Below are positions 10,831 through 23,376 of a stretch of DNA of 33,399 nt, piece after piece. The position numbers were made by a program, and so were the translations under genes. The stretch is from Saccoglossus kowalevskii. Taxonomy: Eukaryota > Hemichordata > Enteropneusta > Harrimaniidae. Within the stretch, counting starts at the first letter, position 1, and every line of letters begins with the position of its first letter. The notes under the pieces were generated by a model that saw only the letters and a program-made list of their open reading frames with translations, was not told the DNA's origin and did not search any database. The stretch is from contig NW_003133345.1 in assembly GCF_000003605.2 (NCBI RefSeq), positions 19,096 to 52,494 of the forward strand. Reading direction: 5' to 3'.

Positions 10831-13800
10831 ATCACCTTGCATTACACTCTCCTCGAGTATGTCCCAGTTCAGTTATTGGTTATTTTCATATGTAATGAGG
10901 CGTTAACATGACGTTTTCAAACACAGGTAATGTTCTCGTTGGACTTGAATCTCTAAAAAATTATTGTGATTTATGATAGCTTGGGGTTCGTTAAATTCAC
11001 GTCAAACTAATGAACTGAACTCATGTATGAAATATCGGCCACGATAGACAATAAGAACGAATGATTTCACTAGTATATCGGTGATGGCGCTGCAGCATAA
11101 CAGCAAAGGTCGATTGTTTTGCAGAACGCTTACTACACCTATGACATAATTTCTACGGCTATTGTATGGGTGTCATGTCAATTTAATTTTCATTTCAACT
11201 CAACTACCAAAGCGCTGTTTCAATGAGCATAATTTTGAATAAAAAAAATCGAGAAATTTGAAAAATAACGGTTCAAATATATCTTTACTGGTACTTTGTA
11301 GCGTTTTGCTGATGTCATCCAGATGGAACAGTATGCAATATACTGGGACAAAGGACACAAATAAGTCAAAACAAGGAGAGACTACCGTCACATTATTGTT
11401 TGTAATGCTGTATAAATATGCTTACCCATCTTAATATTTGACATCAGCTGCTAGAACGCGATCTTCATTACACCATCGCCGAATAAAAGCTTGCCCATTA
11501 TTAACAACTGTTTTGATTGGCTGTTGTTGAGCCGGTGTAACGTCACGATTAAAGCTCGTCACCATCATGGTATTTCTTTTTGGAGGTACAAGTTACACAA
11601 GTTTATTCACATACAAACTAGTTTTGAAAATGCCGCTAAGTAACCCTACCGGGAAAAACCTGCAACAAGCACACAAAATACATTGAAACATTTACAAAAC
11701 CATTTTTGTCCTGAAAGAACGGTTAACTTCCTTGCACAATAATTCAAATTTATCAAAGGCCAGTTTTAGTTTTTTCCTGAATTGGTGAATTTTGCACAAA
11801 TATTTTCTTCATTCATCAAAGACCCATTTTATATTTATGTTCCGAAATAGTAAAACGGCCTCTCAAAAATTGTTCAAGTTTTCACCTCGCCTGACCACGT
11901 ACGAACGTAATTCAGCGTACTTATAATGACTTTCCTAATCTGGCACCATTTTGGTTTGGCTGCCGCTATAGTAGCATTTACAACACATATGGCGACTCGC
12001 TGGATACTATCTTGAGGTATATTGGGTAACGAGCCCCCAAGAGATCTGGCCCACGTCGGAAACCTAACCACAACGATAGGAATATAGCCGGCCTAATCGC
12101 TGACTGTTTTCCTATTTCGTTACGTGATCAGAACACTCATGTATTGTGGGTCAAACGGGAGATGTCATACTAAGACTAAATGACAATGTCAATAGAAGGT
12201 TCAATTAATTCCTTTTCAATTTATTTTATCAAATCGTATACATTTTCGGATGGCAACGTTATAAAAACAATTAAACAATACTGTACTGCCCTAGTTACCC
12301 AGGGCAATGTAAGTACACTGAAAATATTGTTTTGATTTCGATAATTCAATTGTTAGGTTTTGACTTTCTGAAATTCGTCTTACAAATTTGATTGAAATAA
12401 AGCTTCGTCAAATAATCTAATAAAAACAAAGTTGAATTCACAAATATAGCGGTATAATAGCTTACGTCTTTCCTAGCGTGTAGCGTTCACAGTAATTACT
12501 CTCTTACCCTCCGCGCACTGAAGTGACAGCGACTAAGTACTGAAATACTCTTTTTTATTGCAACTTTGATTGTAAAAAGATGAATAGTAACAATATGTCT
12601 AACTGAATATATATTATATAAAGTTGTATCACGTAGATGAACACAGAAACATTATCAAACGAATAAATTCTTAATGAACTTTATATGTAACGACACCACT
12701 TTATCACGAAAGGCAAGATTATTATAATTTTGACACGCAAAAAAGATGGCGTCCACGATGCTTGAAAAAATAATTTTAAAGAGAACCAACATTGAAATAC
12801 TTTATGTTCGCTTGGAATTTACTTTCGCTATTTTCGCTGAGGGATGATTCAATGAAAATAAAATGCGGTGAATCTACCTTTTTCCTATATTTTACATTCA
12901 ACTCATCAGAAACCAGTGAAAATAAACTCCATACAAAACACTCAAGTATTTTACAGTACGGAAACTTGGCGTCTATAATAATATTGACCGGTTGTCGGGT
13001 AAACCGACGATCATATTTCTCATTCAATAAACCCGTATGTGAATAGCATTTATAAGTGCAAAGAATGACGTACATCCATATTGCCATGCGTGCATACATA
13101 ATAGAAACTCTGAATGTTAATCAAACATTGTGGATGGTAAATAAGATTGAGTGTTTCTTTTACAGCGATGAAATGTACTTTTGCCCACATACACCGTGAT
13201 ACTTTTAATGCCAAAATCTGACGAGACAGGTATGATGTTACCATGGTTTCCGACTAATGCAGTATCCATTCGATTTATATATTTGAAATTCGTGTTCAAT
13301 TGTAGATTGCGTGTATTGGCGCACGCGCATTATATTCAATAACAGACGATACATTGCGTATGCCTTAAGCCCACACCGTACCATGTACTGGTATTTGGAG
13401 CAATAGTACTCGAAACGACAAAAGAATATAAATATTTCTAAAAAGATGTCATAGTAACTTGGCAGGAATTTAATTAACCGACATAAACAAATAGTGAATT
13501 TAAACAGTTCGAGTTTACTTTGAGCTGTAGTATTATTATTTTAATACACTGCACGCCGAAGGCAGTATATTATCACAAACGACTTAAATTTCTAACACAA
13601 TGTCTTAGCATTAAATGATTTGTGTTTCATTAATCTGCAGTATATTTACATAATGGGGGATTGATAAAGTGTTCGTGGAACTAGGCTGCATTAGAATCAA
13701 TACCTCATATTATATGATAACTACCACACTTTATTATTAATGACGTACAAGTCGAGTATACTGTTACATATTACGCCGTTAAACGTGCTGACACGGCCAA

Positions 13801-14058
13801 CCTATTTATCAACTGAACTAACATTTATTTCCTAAATGCAAACAACTCAATGGTATACATTATTTTAATTAGATTTGACAGTAGTTTTGTGATATTTTTC
13901 AAATGAGTTCGAAATCTACATACATAAAACTGAAGTGGCCCATCGGCGTACTGTACATTGCGATATCGCATTTCAGTGCTAGATATACAGCTGTTCGTGA
14001 CGACGGCGTTTCCACCCACCGTATATAGTCAATACAACGGGCGACAGTTTGAGTGTAC
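10831..14058. other. stretch without a recognised gene
   Basis: No coding exon is supported. Two overlapping open frames on opposite strands (12776-13099 and 12792-13046) look like chance. AAAGATGGCGTCC at 12739-12751 resembles a YY1 site or a start context, but the frame from that ATG closes after 33 codons without a donor. Confidence 0.5.
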
Positions 14059-16038
14059 ATGGAATACGTTCCTATGGGAAGACGCTTATTTGAACTGCAG
14101 AAACTAGATTATAAATGTGGACACAGTGGCGTGTCGGGCACGAGATCACCGAGGCGTAACTGCAATGTAAATATAATGAATAACTCACTTAATTCTCAGC
14201 TCATCTCACCAATTCACCCTCGGCCAGCAGACACCATGAAGACGGTCGGTTTTACCAACGCTACGCCTTTCCTCAACATCACCGAAAAAGTAATCGACGT
14301 GGAAGCTACGCAAGAATTACTGCGTCTGGTGGGTACATCGGTTATCGGGTGCTTGCTCACTTTCGTTATACTGGTCGGAAATTTAATCGTGCTCGTGGTT
14401 TTCCGGACAGACCGTCAACTTCGCCGCAAAAACTACTACTTTATATATAACTTGGCTATAGCTGATTTCATTGTCGGTTTGAACTCGGTACCTGGATATA
14501 CCGCTTATCTTGCCATTGGTTATTGGCCGTTCGGGCGCATAGCATGTGATATTTGGCTGATCATAGACTACGTGGCGTGCGCTGTATCCTTATTTACTAT
14601 TATTGTCATTACCGTTGACAGGTATATGTCTTTGTCTAATCCTATTGCACACGTGACTAATATGCCAAAATCTCGCGTTCTTACCTGGATCGTCACCACA
14701 TGGGCCATAGCTATTGTATTATACGGATTACCTATATTCTTATGGCCCCGAATTCACGGGTTCTATGAATACGCACCAGAAACCTGCGTCATAGATTATC
14801 TCAGTCACACCTGGTTCACGTGGATCCAGACTGTTTTAGGATTCTGGCTACCAATGTCAGTGCTCGTAGTTCTATATATCCGCATATACATGTTTGCTAG
14901 TCACGTGACTTTGAGAAAAAGAAAATACCACGCGAAGTTTGTTGGTCACGCGAAGAAAAAAAGTTCGGAGTTGAAAGTGACAAGTATTTCTGATAAAGTC
15001 CACCAGTCCTATTTGTCATCACCCAGTGGATTGAAAGTGAATTTTTCTGAGACAGAACTGGAAATGTTTTTTGAGTCAAAAGGAGCGGTGAAGAAGCAGC
15101 ACGACGAAGGTACAATATATGCCGAGGATAAAACGGATGATCTAAACTATCGTTGTATGTTGGGCACAGAGACAACACCATCATTTATGTATATTAATCA
15201 AGCTTTTCGCGACGACACATCGATACATCACTCAACAGCTGACCAGATATTGTCTTCAGGTACACTGATGAGCTCTCTAAAACACCGCGCGTCAACTCTA
15301 GGCTAACAAAGTCGATAACGTTGAACAAAGTGAACAAATAAAAACCCATGGACGGGGACAAGGTAGCGACAATGCTCTTGGATGATCAAACAACAGGAGA
15401 AGAGATCCTGGCCCGTATCAGTTATTTTTCAAGAGAAAACGACGAACATCGTCCTATCAAACGCACAAAACTACACATACGTGGAAGTGTGACTTATTAT
15501 AACAGCCGATGCAATAACAACAATTCTAGATACAAAAGTTCAGTTGAAAAACGCTCCATTGAAATGAAAACTATGAACGGCATCTTAGGTGATAACCAGA
15601 AAATCGGGACAACTTGACAAGGAATTACCCAAATACAGAGGTCGTAGGAAAAATATTTCCATAAGAACAAATTCACTCAAAGCAAGAGTCAAGACTTCGG
15701 AACGCAATGAAACGAATATAAAATGTACACAAGTGTACAAGTCCAACAAGAAATCACCGACTAGCTCCTCGGACAATAAAGCGTTGAGTACAGTATCAAG
15801 CTTAGTATTAGCTCTAACACTCTGTTGTATGCCTTACCATATAGCCGCCATGGCGTCTAGTATATGCCCAACATGTGTCAGTCAAGATATTTTTAACGCC
15901 TTCTATTGGATTTACTACACAAATAGTGCATTGGATCCGTTATGCTATGCGTATTCATTAAAGCGTTTTCGGCTTGCATTGCAGCGCGTATTCATTCGAT
16001 GCAAACCGACACAGCCGGCCATATATGGGAGCAACTGA
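14059..16038 (+). CDS. aminergic rhodopsin-class GPCR (muscarinic / histamine H3-like), loop 3 broken in frame
   Basis: A seven-helix membrane receptor, probably for a small amine. Helix 1 (GNLIVLVVF), helix 2 (LAIAD), Cys3.25 and Asp3.32 (GAC 14566-14568, in WLIIDY), DRY (14617-14625), ECL2 Cys, Pro5.50 and helices 6-7 (15790-15960) are all visible. WL-DY in helix 3 and YW--Y in helix 7 point to the muscarinic/H3 group. The extracellular N-terminus has NAT and NIT glycosylation sequons. ATG 14059 is the first start; 14176 and 14236 are alternatives. Oddities: the helix 6 motif is CCMPYH, so Trp6.48 is Cys and the muscarinic Asn6.52 is His; helix 7 has DPLCY instead of NPxxY. The long third loop (14891-15785) changes frame after TAA 15304-15306; the text continues in the frames 15302-15382 and 15342-15617 and then from 15589 to TGA 16036-16038. 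Explanations are assembly indels, an intron (donor-like CAG|GTACAC at 15260) or a pseudogene. Confidence 0.8.
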
Positions 16039-16423
16039 CGTATGACCCATTCGACCAATCAAGATTTTGGAAACCTTGTACGTTACTGGTTGTGTGACCA
16101 TATATGGCAGTTATACGCACGTCACTACGCTTGGTATCCATATTAGAAACATGTTTGTCACATGACCGTGCGACATTTCGTCATGTTATTACAAAATGAC
16201 AAACTTGACAAGGAAATGTTGCGTTGCGAATGTTGCCTTTATTTGCCAGGCCAAATTTAACCTTTAATGGATAGGACGACAAGTCGATATAATATCTAAA
16301 TTGTAGACATTACCATGGATTTGTAATTATTAATTTAACGATTTCATTTTTATAAATATAATATAGGAATCGCTCTACGCACACACATTTTACGCATACT
16401 TAATTTACGGTAGTTTCTCTACT

Positions 16424-16429
16424 ATTAAA
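16424..16429 (+). terminator. ATTAAA polyadenylation-type hexamer
   Basis: The first plausible polyadenylation hexamer after the receptor stop, about 390 bases downstream. The N gap begins 43 bases later, so the real 3' end may be hidden. Confidence 0.25.
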
Positions 16430-16471
16430 GCAGATGACTATTTTTAATGACTTTCACAATATTCACAACAA

Positions 16472-16521
16472 NNNNNNNNNNNNNNNNNNNNNNNNNNNNN
16501 NNNNNNNNNNNNNNNNNNNNN
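16472..16521. other. assembly gap of 50 N
   Basis: Fifty unknown bases, a typical placeholder length. The true size of the missing DNA is unknown. Confidence 0.99.
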
Positions 16522-18130
16522 GTAGAAACTCAAACGATTTCACAACATTTATTCGGTTACCTATGGTGAACAGAAATAACACGTTATTATGAAATCAGTA
16601 AGGTGGTTGATTGTAGTTGTCTCGAAATATTATAACATTCTGATTAATACTATATGTATATTTTTATGAAATAATGTCTTAATATGGATTTCTATGGAAA
16701 TTGTTCCGCGCAAATGATATGTTTTGTCTTTTTGACAGACAGTTTTCTTCAAACAGATATTTCGTACTGTGGGCAAACACTCCGAAATGTTGATGGCTTA
16801 GTTTTTTTTAAATATTATGCGGGTGTGATACCTTGAAGCTGCTGTTTATGTATGTAAGCAATTATTCTCATATTACTGCAATATTTAGTTATACGAGTAT
16901 TACTATAACCATGGAGTTGACCCAGAGTCTCTGTCAAAGCATTTTATAGAAACAGGTACTTTTCGAGTCGTTCAATAAGTGATTTTCCGTTCAACTGCGA
17001 GATCTCGCGAGTTGCATGAAAGACGCGCGTCGAACGTGATTTTGAATTTCTTTATTTCGTAGCTCAGATCGACCGGCCGATCTTCGACAGAGAAATATTG
17101 CTTTCGAATACCATTACTTCATCGAAATTGACCATCATCAAATGTGTACATGACATTATTAAGCATGGAAATATCCCCCAAAATACTTTCGCGTTTGTCG
17201 ACGGAATCCCACGCGATGTTTGACGCCACTACGACGCTATGACCTTTGTTTGTCCTGTTTTTACGTTCGATTTCACGCACAACGCGTGATTCTCGCAGTG
17301 AACGGAAAATGGTCAATTACTTTGAATGCATTTTAACCTAAACTGTAATTATTCAAAATGTAATGGGGAAAGCACATTTATTAATTAAGAAATAACCACC
17401 CAGAGTCGATTATAACACGTGTTTTTGACAAATTTTACACACGAGATATTGAATGTGTATATGCAGTATGCTGGTCAAAATCGAGTTATATACTCGCCTC
17501 TTGGGGTGCACGTGGTTATTCATATTATATTATACAAACTTCATTTTAAATGCAACTCAGTGAGATACAAAAATATTATGAAAGTAACAACAACCATGTA
17601 CAAATGTAATACTGTACCCGAAACATTTTACTTACATCCGTGGTTAAATAAAAAAAATAGCCCAGGAACAAGTACAAACGCGAATGGCACTGCGGGTCCG
17701 ATTGGGTTTTGAGTACCAACAACATTTTCGGGTTCACAAACGAGATGCTGCAGACAACTTAATTGTTCTGACGTCGTTTGCGTAATTCTCAAAATTCTCG
17801 TGCTTCTCGTTTGAACCTACAATTCTGGAGAATGTTCGACATTACGTGCTGTATCCATAGGAAAAAAACACATTATTTTTGGCGGATTTAGTTGACAGAA
17901 GGATTTAACCTCACTGTTTGGGGCATAATTCGGAACACGGAAAACCGTGTATTTACCATCGGCGTGCATAATTAAAAACACGCCCTCAACCAAACAGAAT
18001 GACATATTCAGGCAATTGAAAAAATGCGGGTATATTATAATAAGTAATAATATTCGATATATGGAAACGTAATTACGTAATTAAAACATCCTTTGCTTAC
18101 ATTATATTTTACAATTTCAGCATGTATTAC
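16522..18130. other. stretch without a recognised gene
   Basis: AT-rich. The frames at 17119-17316 (-) and 17419-17712 (+) have no domain and no splice partner. Nothing else is supported. Confidence 0.5.
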
Positions 18131-18145
18131 ACACGTGCTATCCGT

Positions 18146-18160
18146 CGCGCCCTCTAGCGA
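18146..18160 (-). promoter_or_regulatory. CTCF-like motif, copy 1
   Basis: On the minus strand this reads TCGCTAGAGGGCGCG, identical to the copy at 19841-19855. It matches the vertebrate CTCF core (C-YAGRGGGCGC). A TGACGT lies beside it, as it does next to the other copies. Confidence 0.5.
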
Positions 18161-18313
18161 CAAGCGCCTTTGTGACGTGGACGTCCATTAATTAAAAAAA
18201 AAAACTGTTTACTGAGATTTGCTATATTCTAAGTTACGAACTACTGAATATTAACCGCATATGATTGTATTCTACGAATCTACCACCAGTTTACGTCTTT
18301 GTGACTGGCACTG

Positions 18314-18328
18314 TCGGTAGAGGGCGCG
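18314..18328 (+). promoter_or_regulatory. CTCF-like motif, copy 2
   Basis: TCGGTAGAGGGCGCG, one base different from copies 1 and 3, in the opposite orientation to copy 1 and 153 bases away from it. Confidence 0.45.
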
Positions 18329-18339
18329 GTTTATTTAGA

Positions 18340-19830
18340 AAGGTGTATATTAATATAGACACAGTAGGTCTATTCATTTCTAGCAAACACCTCGAGGACA
18401 ATCGAGATGTACACTCAGTGATGTATGTAACATAAACAACCTTTTATCTCATTGACTTTTTTCGGATCCCATCCATACTTCGTAAGGAAATGGGAGCCTC
18501 ACATTATCTTATGTTAAAAACTGCATACAGCTGCTCGTTCAAAAACGCAAAGCACATGTAGTGGATTGTGGGTTTTGTTTACGTGCAGCAATGCACGTAA
18601 CCATGAGAAAAAGATACCACCACACTTCAAGTATGTGGCATATGAAGAAGGAAGTAAAGAAAAGTTGAAGTTTGTTCCGACGAGATACATGTGTCTAATT
18701 CAAGTTGTTTACGACTCAACTAAAGTAATTGACTACATTGTTTCAATGCACATCTTGATTTGATCTTGAAGACAATGTCTGAATTCACAAACTTGTGACA
18801 GTGTGAATGGAGAGACTGAATTTACGACATGATAAACGTATGTCCATTGTATGCAACAGTACTATGTCTTACTACTAGCTGCGGGGAACACGTCACGGTT
18901 GTCATTGATGATTTCAACTCAAAGAACATTAACCGGGAGACCATACCAGCGAAGCAGTATGCACAACTGTAAACATAAATTACTAACAGAAAATGATTTA
19001 ATTTTTTATGAGATGATGAATTTTAGTGCATTGTCATTAAACACAGAAAATGAAGAAAAAATGTTGTGTATTTGAATTATATTGAAATACCCCATTTCTG
19101 TAAGTTGCGCTCTCTGGCTACAGAGACGTTTCAGTGACGTAATCAATGAAACCAAGTTGACCTGTGGCCTCACGTCAATAACAAATCACGTTCTCTGGCG
19201 ATTTCCTGAATGACGAACGCCTACATAACACAACAGAGTCATCGTTTTGAGCAGCGAGGCTTTATGTGATATTGACGTCACACAAGCAATTCGTCACAGG
19301 TCATTTCTTATTAAAGGTTAATTGAGAACTGCTTCCTTGCATCCAATTATTACCTTATAGAGTAACATTATATATTGATATGTTTTTAACTGTGTTAAAA
19401 CACTACTACACCAGCTACTACACCAGCTTACTAATTTTATATTATAAATACCCGGAGCAAACTGCGTATAACGTTACGAGAAAGTAGCTCCATTATATTG
19501 GTCATATGTGAAATAACGGTACCAAACGCGTTTTTTTCTCTATGGGGAGCGAGCCAACACGCAACAACACTCTAATTTAACGATTCATCTAACTCAAACT
19601 AATATATTATTATTCGAAGCGCATATACAATACTGTGTACCACGACGCTTGAAAAAGATGGGATTAAACCTGGTCGCGCTCACTAGATATAAAACGCTTC
19701 TGTGGCGTCAAAATGACGTGGGTGAAGGCAATGTCATCTGGAATATATCCAAATCTCCCCAAACATAATCTTCAATGATCAATAGCTGCAATTCAAAACG
19801 ATAGCGAACGGCTTATGTGTTACGTCACAG
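18340..19830. other. non-coding stretch with diverged copies of the motif module
   Basis: No gene is recognised. Two diverged minus-strand copies of the CTCF-like module lie at 19107-19141 (GCGCTCTCTGGCTACAGAGA, then a CRE-like half) and 19674-19710 (GCGCTCACTAGATA, then AAACGCTTCTGTGGCGTCA). Confidence 0.4.
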
Positions 19831-19840
19831 AAGCGGTTTC

Positions 19841-19855
19841 TCGCTAGAGGGCGCG
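19841..19855 (+). promoter_or_regulatory. CTCF-like motif, copy 3
   Basis: TCGCTAGAGGGCGCG, preceded by TACGTCACAGAAGCGG at 19821-19836. The order CRE-half, AGAAGCG, then CTAGAGGGCGC is shared by the other copies in this stretch, so the repeated unit is about 40 bases and not just the core. Confidence 0.5.
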
Positions 19856-20190
19856 ATTTAAAGAAAAATAGTATCGCGTGAGACTCATACAAAAAAAGCC
19901 GGTAGGCTGATTGTCGATCCGCTCCGCTGTTGCCAGAGTAGGGCATGAACGTGAAGCTAAAACTGGGCCCCTTATACGAAGTTCGGTAAAAGCATTCAGT
20001 CTTTTGAAGCCACTTTAATACTAGCGTGTCTTTTGCTTTTATCGTTATATTCACGCAAGTTAACCCTTTAACCTAGATTTCGATAAGATGACAACCTTGC
20101 GCAAAAGTCAAAGTCGCCATTTTTGTATATATGAGACCCATATATCGCGCATGCGTGGGGCGTGACGATTACCGCCTTTTAAACACTGCT

Positions 20191-20382
20191 ACAATTACAA
20201 GACTCTTAGAGGTGATACATTTGGCGCGAAAGTATTCAAAAATCAGCTTTTTTGGCTGTTGTCATGGCAACAGTGGACCAGGATTTTTTTTCCAGATATT
20301 ACCACCGAACTAGCGTGAACGTATGACTTGTTGACCAAGTATGAACGAAATCGACCCAGCCAATCACAGAAGAATTAAAAAG
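20191..20382 (+). repeat. dispersed repeat, copy A
   Basis: Shares with 20511-20692 the string GACCAGGATTTTTTTT, the ACCAAGTATGAAC segment and the AATCACAGAAGA end. It contains the RFX-like palindrome GTTGTCATGGCAAC at 20258-20271. Confidence 0.75.
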
Positions 20383-20510
20383 CCGTTCCCGATGAAACGT
20401 TGAGGTCAAATTTCTCGACAATGAAAAAAGATATAAAAACAAAAACAAATTGTATTATTGTGCCCAGCCCAAGCTGAGTAGAATGAGCTATTCCTGAGGT
20501 TTTTAGTCCT

Positions 20511-20692
20511 GTAATTGTAGGAGGAGATGCATTTGAGAAGCTATAAAAAAACAACTTTTGGATGTTACCATGGAAACGGTTGACCAGGATTTTTTTTTTT
20601 AGATTTTACCACCCGACTAGATTAATGGTATGACCTGCCTACCAAGTATGAACAAAATTGGCTCAGCCCCAAAAAATCACAGAAGAGTTAAT
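20511..20692 (+). repeat. dispersed repeat, copy B
   Basis: Second, diverged copy of the unit at 20191-20382, in the same orientation and about 310 bases downstream. Its palindrome is GTTACCATGGAAAC at 20564-20577. Confidence 0.75.
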
Positions 20693-20711
20693 ACGTGAAG
20701 ACACTGAAAAT

Positions 20712-20728
20712 CACACACACACACACAC
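20712..20728. repeat. CA dinucleotide microsatellite
   Basis: An uninterrupted CA run of 17 bases. Confidence 0.95.
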
Positions 20729-22694
20729 GCTCCTTACGCCGGGATAGAATGCTTTTAGGGCCCCACAAAACATAAACGAAAGTAAAAACGTAAACCAAAT
20801 CAATATTTGCTGTTACGTAATACTGGCACTTGTTAGACATGTTTATGTACACGTTTGATTGAGGAGCGTTTGCTTCCTTAGTCTGAATGTCTGATAGAAA
20901 TGTAAACATTACCATTATGCAATTAACATGCTCGCTGTAAGTTCAGTTTAGATTCCCTTTGGCGACTGGAACTCACTTAGTATGCGACTGGGGGACCTTG
21001 TTTCGTACTATGTGAACACAACGTCTCCTTAAGCTTGTATTGTGTAGTGGAAACCATGCAATAACATGTAAGTCTGTAACGATTGAAGACATGTTTGCTC
21101 AACGCATGGAACTATGATGACCTGTGACCTACTACTACTTGTTGGTTCGTACTACTCTACAGTGCCGTGGTACTTGTATTTTTATCGAAATTATTACCAC
21201 CTAAATATTGAGATTTCAGTCAAACTTCCCATTTTGCCCATTCCGTTCTAACTTCAAGACGAGAGTAAATTGATATGTTAGTTAGATAGCAGGCACGATT
21301 TCAAGACACCTAAGTAGCACTCTCTTGTGACGTTAATGACCATCCCAAGATTTTATTGATATTAATTCCGACTACCAACTTAAATTTATATATCACGGTA
21401 TTAACAGTCTCAGTGTTCAGACAATTAAATATGCATGATTTATTCATTTTGGGACTACTTCGGGGATTTCCCTTGAAATGATTTCGTAGAACTGGTCACG
21501 TGTTATGCTGAACGTAATAATCGCAGTTGGAGTGCCGTTTACAGGTATTAACACAGTACAGGTATGTAAATTTAATGAGTTTAATTGAATTATTTACGCA
21601 ACTGATATCGTAACTATCTAGATTTATGTTTTTTCAACTACATATTTACATTCATGTATGTTTGATTTTTGTAAAATAAAAGTGTATCGCATGGTAAATC
21701 GATGTGTCATTTTATGAGGTGGAGTTAGTTTAATATAACAATATATTAGTATTAGTTATTTTGCAGTGCAGTGATCGTATTACAAAGCATTAGTTTCAAA
21801 GCAGTAACTTAACATCAACTTTCAAGGTATTGTCGATTGTCCGCTTTTTGTAACGATTTTATTCGCATTTGTGCAAAGTGCTAATTTATTCTGATCACGC
21901 ACGAACTTTGAAGACGCCATTTTATGCATTTATCGAGTCTACGTTGGTAGTCTAAGGCGAACAGGCTGAAACAGCTGTCAATAGAGCGAGCAAAGGTTTC
22001 CGCTTCAAAGAACCTTCGACTCAGACCTCAGACAACAAATAAAGTTGTCATTATTGGTCTGAGCTCAGACAAAATCCGGGGTCCACAAAATGTGAACAAG
22101 TAGATCCGGGTAATCGTGTGAGAACAATAGCACAATGATTGATAGCACTCTATTGTTCGAATTATTTTCTACCTCGGTACCCTGGTATTACATTTGTTGT
22201 TAATGGGCCGCGTTGCTATGGCAAGGCATGGAAGGTACTAACTTCCATGGGTAAGGTAACACGACTAAAAGCTACAGTGTGACTGTCTATTTGCTTAGCC
22301 TTGGTTACAAAAACGTTTGAAGGAATTCGACATTCGTCCTTTGACCCCTATCTCCTAACACTCTACACCCAGGGGCGATAACATTGTCTGATAACGGTTA
22401 TTATGCAATTGCCCATATTTGGACATAGTATTACCTCGTTGCTCCATATTAGTTAAACAATAACGTATAATAATGTAAATCTATGACGTCACAAAAAGCT
22501 CAAATTTTGATAGTGGTGAATTACACCACAAGATAGACTATTATTCTTGTGTTCCATCGGCCCATGAATCTGTATAACATTTTGCTGTTAAATCCGTTAA
22601 GGAAAAATTATGCCACATTTTCCATTGTTGCGATGATTTGTGTCGTGAAAATCAAAAACAAATTAATAATCAAAGAAAGCTTAACTTTGGTTAA
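20729..22694. other. stretch without a recognised gene
   Basis: No exon is supported on either strand. It may hold the promoter and 5' untranslated exons of the SPRY unit that starts at 23377, but I could not locate them. Confidence 0.45.
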
Positions 22695-23215
22695 TAAATA
22701 TGAAAATTAGGTAATTAATATGCGCTGACTTTCAGCCAAAAACTAATCAGGTCTGAATATGATTCTAGAATATGTACCAAGTGTCAGTTTAATAGTACAC
22801 GAGAAACAAAAGAAATTGCTTAAATTCAGTTAATTATAATGCAAATTAGGCAATTAATATGCAACGAATTTCAACCTAAAATTAATCAGGTCTGAGTATT
22901 ATTCTAGAGTATCGGTGTATCAAGTTTCATTGAAATCTGTTTAATAGTATATGAGAAGCAAGTGAAGATGCTTAAAATTGGGTAATTAATATGCAAATTG
23001 GGTAATTAATGGGCAAGATTTCAACCAGAAACTAATCCGGTCTTGGTATTATGCTAGAGTATCTATGTACCAAGTTTTGTTGAAATCTGTTTAATAGTAC
23101 ATGAAATACAAGTGAAAGTGCTTAAAATTGGGTAATTATTAATATGGAAATTGGGATAATTAATATCCACGGATTTCATCCAAAAATTAATCAGGTCTGA
23201 GTCCTAGGGTATCTA
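22695..23215. repeat. tandem repeat, units about 140-152 bp, nearly four copies
   Basis: The signature (AATTAGGTAATTAATATGC-like, then TTTCANCC-AAA-CTAATCAGGTCTG, then ATTCTAGAGTAT, then a TTTAATAGTA-ATGA segment) recurs at about 22708, 22846, 22996 and 23149. The last copy is truncated. The copies are diverged by point changes and small indels. The array ends about 160 bases before the SPRY start codon. Confidence 0.85.
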
Positions 23216-23376
23216 TGCTCTTATTTTACGATAAATCAATTCTCAAAAAATTCTATCAAGATGCAGTATCAGTGAAGACATGTGTGGCAGTATTTGACTA
23301 TAAGATGAAGTCATTGGTCACTAATCTTTGTTATATGTATCGTTTTATATAGCTGACTTGAAAAAGAAGAAGAATC

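Noticed and set aside
12776-13099. Open frames on both strands over the same bases
   Set aside because: They overlap each other in antisense and neither shows family motifs; at most one could be real and nothing favours either.
14053-14058. GTG start for the receptor
   Set aside because: An ATG follows two codons later at 14059, and nuclear animal genes rarely start with GTG.
17419-17712. Plus-strand open frame of 97 codons
   Set aside because: No domain, Lys/Asn/Thr-rich text as expected from AT-rich DNA, no splice signals that link it.
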